Source: Aquificaceae bacterium
Lineage (GTDB): Bacteria; Aquificota; Aquificia; Aquificales; Aquificaceae
Length of the DNA: 5,251 nt
Reading direction: 5' to 3'
Assembly (NCBI GenBank): GCA_026982025.1
Contig: JALSHX010000046.1
Coordinates: 1 to 5,251 of the forward strand
Positions 1 through 4,217 of this stretch are shown one piece after another. Each line of letters begins with the position of its first letter. The stretch's first letter is position 1. A program made the translations under genes and the position numbers. Below the pieces are notes generated by a model. It worked only from the letters and a program-made list of their open reading frames with translations, had not been told where the DNA came from and made no database searches.

Positions 1-221
1 TAGTGCTGAAGGCGGTTCGGATTCTCACCGTACCTTCCGTCCTGAGGTCTCCTTGAGGGTTCAACATAAGCTACCCTCCAGCTTCCGGGACCCAGAACTT
101 TCAAAAAGGTGGCGGGATTCATCGTTCCCGCACCCACCTCTATGTCGTAGGGTTGCCAGATGAGACAGCCTTTTTTTGCCCAGAAGTCCTGAAGCCTCAG
201 TATAATTTCCTGAAAAAGCAA
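1..221 (-). CDS. glyQ: Glycyl-tRNA synthetase alpha subunit, N-terminal part (cut by window edge)
   Basis: The minus strand from 221 down to 1 encodes 73 codons plus two bases of the catalytic alpha subunit of the bacterial alpha2-beta2 glycyl-tRNA synthetase, a cytoplasmic class II enzyme that charges tRNA-Gly. Seen directly: [17 protein letters not shown] near residues 3-19, [14 protein letters not shown] at 23-36 and [16 protein letters not shown] at 55-70, which match the highly conserved GlyQ N-terminus (E. coli QPLDMEVGAGTSHP and [16 protein letters not shown]). The frame has no ATG or GTG start: an in-frame TGA lies shortly upstream, and TTG at 221-219 is the best start because GAGGTG at 234-229 precedes it by 7 nt and the protein then begins where the family begins. 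It starts 11 bp after the metE stop, whose TGA overlaps the ribosome binding site, suggesting an operon and translational coupling. The rest of the gene, and any glyS, lie outside the window. The family call is very secure; the exact start is likely. Confidence 0.96.
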   Translation of the reverse strand, partial: MLFQEIILRLQDFWAKKGCLIWQPYDIEVGAGTMNPATFLKVLGPGSWRVAYVEPSRRPQDGRYGENPNRLQH

Positions 222-228
222 CCCCGTG

Positions 229-234
229 CACCTC
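229..234 (-). promoter_or_regulatory. Ribosome binding site of glyQ
   Basis: GAGGTG on the minus strand lies 7 nt before the TTG at 221-219. It decides the glyQ start, since no ATG or GTG exists in that frame between the preceding stop and the conserved N-terminus. It overlaps the metE stop codon (235-233), so ribosomes finishing metE are positioned to re-initiate on glyQ. Confidence 0.7.
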
Positions 235-2518
235 AGACCCTTGCCGATATCTCACTCCTCAGTTCTCCGGTCATCTCTACCATGTTCTTGAGGGCGGGTT
301 CAACTTCCTCCCAGCGTCTCGTCTTAAGACCACAGTCAGGGTTTACCCACAGGAGTTCGGGGTCAAGAACTTTCATAGCCCTCTCCATAACACCTTTCAT
401 CTCCTCCTTGGCGGGGATTGCAGGGGAGTGAATATCGTAAACTCCTATACCTATTTGTCTATCCCATCCGCTGAACTTTTCAAAGGCGGTGATTATCTCA
501 CCTTTACTCCTTGAAGCCTCTATTGATATTACATCAAAATCCATCTGGTAAATGTACTCAATAATTTCATTGAACTCGGAATAGCACATGTGGGTGTGTA
601 TCTGAGTCTCCGGATTTGCCCGTGAGCAAAGCCTGAAAGCTTTTACAGCCCAGCCGAAGTAATCTTGCCAGTCCTTCCTTTTTAGCGGCACTCCTTCTCT
701 GAAGGCGGGCTCATCAATCTGGATTATCTTAATTCCTGCTTTTTCAAGGTCTTTGACCTCGTCAAGGAGGGCAAGGGCAATCTGATAGGCAATTTCCTTC
801 TTGGGCACATCCTCCCGATAGTAGCTCCAGTTCAGTATCGTAACGGGTCCTGTTAGCATTCCCTTGACCGGTTTGTGGGTCAAAGACTGGGCGTAAAGAA
901 TCTCGTCAAGGGTCATGGGCTCGGGTCTTGAAACATCTCCATATATAATGGGCGGTCTGTAAACCCTTGAACCGTAAGAAAGAACCCAGCCGTGCTGGGT
1001 TGTTGCGATGCCGTCCATCTTGAAGGCAAAAAACTCAACCATGTCGGTTCTTTCAAACTCACCGTGAACCAGAACATCAAGCCCCACCTCTTCCTGAAAT
1101 GAGATCACCTTTCTGATCTGGGAGCGGATGAACTCGGTGTATTCGTTCTTGGATACCTTTCCCGACCTGAAGGCGGTTCTCATCTTCCTCACTTCCGGAG
1201 TCTGAGGGTATGAGCCTATGGTGGTGGTGGGGAACAGAGGAAGCTTTAAAATTTCCCTCTGAATCTTATCCCTCTCCTCGTAAGGCAGTTCCCTCCTGAA
1301 GTCCTCCTCGCTCAGGGAGGTTATTCTCCTCCTGACCTCGGGATTCTCTCCGAAGCTTAGCTCAACGATCCTCTGGGAGTCCTCAACCCTCTTTAGAGCA
1401 TCTTCATCACCGCCGAAGGCGGTCTTTAAAAGATTTAACTCTTCAAGCTTCTCCTTTGCAAAAGCGAGCCTCTCCCTTAAACCCCCGGGAAGGGAACTTT
1501 CCGGCTCCTTGGTAACTGGAAGGTGAAAAAGCGGGCAGGAGTTAGAAACCGCCAAATCCCCGACCTTTTCCGAAAGCTCCCTCATAAGGTCCAGCTTTTC
1601 AACGAGGTTTGCCCTCCATGGCTGGCGCCCGTTTATCACTCCGGCTATCAGCTCCTTATCCTTCGGAAATCCGTATTTTCTAATGTTTTCAAGATTCTCG
1701 GGACCGTGTACGAGGTCAAGGTGCAGGGCGTTTACCGGAAGAGAAATAAACCTGTGGTAGTCTGACACGCTTTCGTAGTATGTGAAAACGGCTATCCTGA
1801 TGCCGGACTCGGAAAGTTTACCGTAAACGTTGTGGACCACATCCCACTCCCACTCCTCAGTATCAAGGACCAGAGCGGGCTCTTCAATGTGGACCCACAG
1901 GCACCCCGAATTCTTAAGGCTCTTGAGAACCTCAAGGTAAACTTCCGTGAGGCGTTCCGAGAGTTTCGCCATCTGAGAGGGATCCTCAATCCTTTCAATC
2001 TCAAGAATGGGCACCTCTCCACCTTTCTTCTTAAAAGCTTTGGAGAGCTTAAGGAAGGTATAGGGACCTATTATGTGAGGAGTATTTTCAAAGCCCTTTT
2101 CCTTTAAGAATGTGTAATCATCAAGGGGAAAGTTTCTCAAAAGGTGAAAATCCTCACTTTCTATCTCGGGAACGAGGTAATGGTAGTTTGTGTTGAACCA
2201 CTTGGTCATCTCAAGGGCGTGCCTTCCCCTTGCCATCTCAAAGTAGGTCTCAATACCCCTGTACTCTCCGAACCTTGAGGGGACCGCACCCACCATAACA
2301 GCGGTATCAAGCATGAAGTCGTAGAGAGAAAGCTCGTTGGAGGGGACGCAGTCGGTAAACTTCCTGTATAGATCCGACCTCCATACCTTAAGTTCCCCGA
2401 TTCCCTTCAGAAGATCGCTCTCCGTGATTGACCCTTTCCAGAATTCCTCAAGGAGCTTTTTAAACTCCCTTTTTTCTCCCAGCTTGGGAAATCCGAAGGC
2501 TATTGCTCTCATCTTCAC
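233..2518 (-). CDS. metE: Cobalamin-independent methionine synthase MetE
   Basis: Cytoplasmic zinc enzyme (5-methyltetrahydropteroyltriglutamate-homocysteine methyltransferase) making the last step of methionine synthesis without vitamin B12. At 761 residues it is full length (E. coli 753). The N-terminal half starts with [13 protein letters not shown] (9-21), the folate-side motif. The C-terminal catalytic half carries IGSYPQT (434-440), [13 protein letters not shown] (485-497), [14 protein letters not shown] (557-570) and IDEPAFREG (601-609). All four zinc ligands of the family are present: His643 and Cys645 in HTHMCYS, Glu667 in SIEAS and Cys729 in NPDCG. No frameshift or missing key residue is seen. 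The GTG start at 2518 overlaps the ccsA stop as GTGA; an ATG two codons later (2512-2510) has better ribosome-site spacing, giving 759 residues. It is the middle gene of ccsA-metE-glyQ. No room exists for its own cobalamin riboswitch, so it is probably expressed from the ccsA promoter. Confidence 0.98.
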   Translation of the reverse strand: MKMRAIAFGFPKLGEKREFKKLLEEFWKGSITESDLLKGIGELKVWRSDLYRKFTDCVPSNELSLYDFMLDTAVMVGAVPSRFGEYRGIETYFEMARGRHALEMTKWFNTNYHYLVPEIESEDFHLLRNFPLDDYTFLKEKGFENTPHIIGPYTFLKLSKAFKKKGGEVPILEIERIEDPSQMAKLSERLTEVYLEVLKSLKNSGCLWVHIEEPALVLDTEEWEWDVVHNVYGKLSESGIRIAVFTYYESVSDYHRFISLPVNALHLDLVHGPENLENIRKYGFPKDKELIAGVINGRQPWRANLVEKLDLMRELSEKVGDLAVSNSCPLFHLPVTKEPESSLPGGLRERLAFAKEKLEELNLLKTAFGGDEDALKRVEDSQRIVELSFGENPEVRRRITSLSEEDFRRELPYEERDKIQREILKLPLFPTTTIGSYPQTPEVRKMRTAFRSGKVSKNEYTEFIRSQIRKVISFQEEVGLDVLVHGEFERTDMVEFFAFKMDGIATTQHGWVLSYGSRVYRPPIIYGDVSRPEPMTLDEILYAQSLTHKPVKGMLTGPVTILNWSYYREDVPKKEIAYQIALALLDEVKDLEKAGIKIIQIDEPAFREGVPLKRKDWQDYFGWAVKAFRLCSRANPETQIHTHMCYSEFNEIIEYIYQMDFDVISIEASRSKGEIITAFEKFSGWDRQIGIGVYDIHSPAIPAKEEMKGVMERAMKVLDPELLWVNPDCGLKTRRWEEVEPALKNMVEMTGELRSEISARV
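1406..1423. repeat. 18-bp repeat with perfect palindrome, copy 1 (inside metE)
   Basis: ATCACCGCCGAAGGCGGT on the plus strand. Bases 1409-1423 form a perfect hairpin, ACCGCC and GGCGGT around a GAA loop. The same 18 bases occur at 4219-4236. In metE it encodes Thr-Ala-Phe-Gly-Gly in the linker between the two halves of the protein (residues 366-370), a region where sequence is usually free to vary. Confidence 0.6.
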
Positions 2519-3816
2519 ACTCCCAGATCCTTTGCCTGCTCTTCTGTCAGCACCCTCTCCTGATCCTCCCTCTCAAGGGCTTTAGACCCGCACCTGTCAA
2601 GGAGCTGTTTCAGTCTCACCGGTGCCTCCGTCAGGGGGAGGGATGAGTCGTAAATCTCACCCTTTACTCCGCATTCCTTAAAGGCTTCGTAGAGCATCCT
2701 CAGTCCCTTCTCCGCCTCCGGACCGTTCCTCCTGACGACCCATATCCAGTCGGGATTCAGTTTACCCTCCTTTTTGAGATCCCTTATTGCGTTTGCAACG
2801 CCTTCTCCGAGGGTAACATCTATTCTGGTATTGTTGGCGGTCCCTCCGCAAACCAAAACTCCCCTTATACCCGGCTTGGAAAGGATAATTCTCGTAATCC
2901 TGTACATCTTCTCCGCCGGAGGATTACCTCCTATGTCAGTGAAGTTTGCGGGCTTCATCCCTATTGCGTAAGTTGTCTCAATTGTCACCGTTGATCCGCC
3001 TCCCCCGAAGGTCATCATTGCGATGTCCCCGTCCATCTCAACATAAGAACCCGCCTTTCCCCTGTGGTCGTCCTTGTCAATTTCGGCTGCCTGAACCTCT
3101 CTCTCTGTGGGAGGTCTTTTAAGGGCGGTTCTCACACCGTAGATTTTTGAAGGAGGAACGGATGCATCATCATCTATCTTAACAACTGCGTCAAGAGCCA
3201 TAACCCTCAGCTTTCCTCCCTTTTCAACGATGGCAAGGGGATTAACCTCAAGGAGCCTTGCCTCCGCATTCCAGAAGGCGGTGTAGAGACCCGCTATTAC
3301 CTCAGAGAGCTGGCGGAGGACACCTTTGTACTCGTCCGGAATTCCCAGCTCAAGGAGGTAGTTTCTGACCATGTGAGGGTAGAGCCCTTTGAGGGGATTT
3401 ACCGGAAAAATACCTATTTTTGAGGGATCAACCTCCTCTATGTCCATTCCCCCTTCAAGGCTCAGGGTCAAAACGGGAGACCTGTGCTCTGTGGAGTAGG
3501 TAACGGAGGCGTAAATCTCCTTTTTTATTTCCGCCTTTTCCACCACGAGAACGCCAACGGGCATTTCTCCGTAAACGGGAAACTCAAGAAGTGCCTTAAT
3601 CTCCTCAAGAGCCTGTTCGGGAGTTGAACACAGCCTCACCGCTCCAGCTTTACCCCTCTTTCCCACCAGCACCTGAGACTTAACGACGCACTGTCCGAGT
3701 TGATTAACGAAGTTCTCCACTTCTTCGGTTATCTGATCAACGAACATATACCGCGGTACGGGAATGGAGTACTTTTTAAAGATCTTGTCGTAAACCTCGT
3801 ACTCATAAAGGTCCAT
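2515..3816 (-). CDS. ccsA: Citryl-CoA synthetase large subunit (SucC-like ATP-grasp protein)
   Basis: 433-residue relative of the succinyl-CoA synthetase beta subunit. Citryl-CoA synthetase (CcsA/CcsB) makes citryl-CoA from citrate, CoA and ATP; citryl-CoA lyase then splits it, so the pair replaces ATP-citrate lyase in the reductive TCA cycle of Hydrogenobacter-type bacteria. Seen: the SucC-type start [22 protein letters not shown]-grasp loop [19 protein letters not shown] (44-62); metal/ATP residues Glu190 and Asn192 in LLEVNPLAI and Asp209 in [11 protein letters not shown]; then a C-terminal CoA-ligase domain with [11 protein letters not shown] (270-280), [13 protein letters not shown] (288-300) and [11 protein letters not shown] (323-333). 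The last ~40 residues, rich in Glu/Lys/Arg, exceed the usual ~385-390 residues of SucC; this and the changed GGGG and CGGTANN loops favour CcsA over SucC, but the substrate is inferred. The SucD-like partner is not in view. ATG 3816 follows GGAGG by 7 nt. It is the first gene of the operon with metE. Confidence 0.85.
   Translation of the reverse strand: MDLYEYEVYDKIFKKYSIPVPRYMFVDQITEEVENFVNQLGQCVVKSQVLVGKRGKAGAVRLCSTPEQALEEIKALLEFPVYGEMPVGVLVVEKAEIKKEIYASVTYSTEHRSPVLTLSLEGGMDIEEVDPSKIGIFPVNPLKGLYPHMVRNYLLELGIPDEYKGVLRQLSEVIAGLYTAFWNAEARLLEVNPLAIVEKGGKLRVMALDAVVKIDDDASVPPSKIYGVRTALKRPPTEREVQAAEIDKDDHRGKAGSYVEMDGDIAMMTFGGGGSTVTIETTYAIGMKPANFTDIGGNPPAEKMYRITRIILSKPGIRGVLVCGGTANNTRIDVTLGEGVANAIRDLKKEGKLNPDWIWVVRRNGPEAEKGLRMLYEAFKECGVKGEIYDSSLPLTEAPVRLKQLLDRCGSKALEREDQERVLTEEQAKDLGV
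2520..2524 (-). promoter_or_regulatory. Ribosome binding site of metE (inside ccsA 3' end)
   Basis: GGGAG on the minus strand is only 1 nt from the GTG at 2518 but 7 nt from the ATG at 2512-2510, so it favours the ATG. A second candidate, AAAGGA at 2533-2528, is 9 nt from the GTG and would fit that start. Both lie within the last codons of ccsA, indicating coupled translation; the start cannot be settled from sequence alone. Confidence 0.5.
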
Positions 3817-3823
3817 TTTCCAT

Positions 3824-3828
3824 CCTCC
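3824..3828 (-). promoter_or_regulatory. Ribosome binding site of ccsA
   Basis: GGAGG on the minus strand, 7 nt before the ATG at 3816-3814: a strong, classical Shine-Dalgarno site. It confirms the ccsA start and contrasts with the divergent rpsT, which has none. Confidence 0.85.
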
Positions 3829-3837
3829 GAACAGGAA

Positions 3838-3853
3838 TCATAGATTCATAGAA
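3838..3853. repeat. Tandem 8-bp direct repeat in the ccsA/rpsT promoter region
   Basis: TCATAGAT followed directly by TCATAGAA (7 of 8 bases identical). It covers the expected -35 zone of the rpsT promoter and the expected transcription start of ccsA. It could be a protein binding site or simply AT-rich promoter sequence; two short units are weak evidence. Confidence 0.4.
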
Positions 3854-3869
3854 TTATATGCTATAATTC
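3851..3869. repeat. Perfect 8+3+8 bp inverted repeat carrying two opposed -10 boxes
   Basis: GAATTATA and TATAATTC are exact reverse complements separated by TGC. Each arm contains a consensus TATAAT, on the minus strand at 3858-3853 and on the plus strand at 3862-3867. The element lies centrally in the only intergenic gap over 20 bp in the window and would serve both ccsA and rpsT. It could also be an operator for a dimeric regulator; no regulator can be named. Confidence 0.8.
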
Positions 3870-3882
3870 CTTCCCATGGCTA
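3853..3882 (-). promoter_or_regulatory. Predicted promoter of the ccsA-metE-glyQ operon
   Basis: Minus-strand -10 TATAAT (3858-3853) is a full match to the sigma-70 consensus. With an 18-bp spacer the -35 would be TAGCCA (3882-3877, 4 of 6 matches to TTGACA), lying inside the first codons of rpsT. The predicted start near 3846 gives a leader of about 30 nt containing the GGAGG site. There is no TG extension on this strand. Read-through from murJ could also transcribe the operon. Confidence 0.6.
3859..3867 (+). promoter_or_regulatory. Predicted extended -10 promoter of rpsT
   Basis: TGCTATAAT is a perfect extended -10 element (TGnTATAAT). The sequence 17 bp upstream (CATAGA, 3839-3844) is a poor -35, as is usual for extended -10 promoters. 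A start about 7 nt after the -10 falls at roughly 3874-3876, at the rpsT ATG itself, so this promoter implies a leaderless or nearly leaderless mRNA. Confidence 0.7.
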
Positions 3883-4217
3883 ACACGAAACAGGCTGTAA
3901 AGAGAACAAGAAGGGACCAAAGGAGACGCGAGAGAAACAGGTATCACCTCTCCCGAATGAGAACATACATCCGCAACTTCAAGAAACTGATTGAGTCGGG
4001 TGACCTTGAAGGTGCCAGAGAGTTCCTTCCAAAGGTTGTCAGCATGATTCAGCACACTGCCAGCAAAGGCGTAATTCACAGGAACGAAGCCTCAAGAAGG
4101 GTGTCAAGGATTTCTAACCTTCTCAATAAAGCTCTTAAAGATTCTGAGGGAAAGGGACTCCCCGAGAACAAAAAGGGTGCCAAAGTAAAGAAGTCCGCCA
4201 AGAAAGATAGAGAGTAA
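3876..4217 (+). CDS. rpsT: 30S ribosomal protein S20 with Lys-rich C-terminal extension
   Basis: Primary 16S rRNA-binding protein of the small ribosomal subunit. The start MANTKQAVKRTRRDQRRRER matches the S20 pattern (E. coli MANIKSAKKR...), followed by the helical core MRTYIRNFKKLIESGD (28-43) and ASKGVIHRNEASRRVSR (62-78), the counterpart of E. coli AAKGLIHKNKAARHKA. The family core ends near residue 88; the protein runs to 113, adding about 25 residues rich in Lys (KKGAKVKKSAKKD). Extensions of this kind are known in thermophile S20 (Thermus). The ATG has no Shine-Dalgarno sequence: TATAATTCCTTCCC directly precedes it, so translation is probably leaderless. It is the only plus-strand gene, divergent from ccsA and overlapping the 3' end of murJ by 114 bp; codons 77-113 and the stop lie opposite murJ. 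Identification is secure. Confidence 0.97.
   Translation: MANTKQAVKRTRRDQRRRERNRYHLSRMRTYIRNFKKLIESGDLEGAREFLPKVVSMIQHTASKGVIHRNEASRRVSRISNLLNKALKDSEGKGLPENKKGAKVKKSAKKDRE
4104..4217. other. 114-bp tail-to-tail overlap of rpsT and murJ in codon register
   Basis: rpsT codons begin at 3876+3n, so codon 77 is 4104-4106 (TCA, Ser), exactly opposite the murJ stop TGA; the rpsT stop TAA (4215-4217) lies exactly opposite a murJ TTA Leu codon. Codons on the two strands therefore pair one to one. Lys AAG and AAA on one strand give Leu CTT and Phe TTT on the other, so the basic S20 tail is the complement of the hydrophobic last membrane segment of MurJ. Both ends look like genuine family C-termini, so neither reading is a spurious extension. 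Confidence 0.9.

Noticed and set aside
171..177. Run of seven T that might be a terminator tail
   Set aside because: It is the complement of two Lys AAA codons in glyQ and has no GC-rich hairpin before it on the plus strand.
201..206. TATAAT on the plus strand
   Set aside because: Lies inside glyQ coding sequence (antisense), with no plus-strand gene after it.
61..255. Minus-strand 64-codon frame starting with ATG
   Set aside because: It overlaps the metE end and runs in another frame through the clearly conserved glyQ N-terminus; its protein resembles nothing known.
153..431. Plus-strand frame of 92 codons
   Set aside because: Antisense to metE and glyQ, with no ribosome site and no recognisable protein.
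1523..2585. Several plus-strand frames (1523-1765, 1832-2107, 2337-2585) and the minus frame 1792-2022
   Set aside because: All lie inside metE/ccsA in other frames; MetE is intact and conserved across the region, so these are shadows.
2519..2640. Cobalamin or SAM riboswitch before metE
   Set aside because: The region before metE is ccsA coding sequence and the genes overlap; there is no leader to hold one.
3861..4079. Minus-strand 72-codon frame opposite rpsT
   Set aside because: Fully antisense to rpsT and the promoter, no family resemblance; not supported as a gene.
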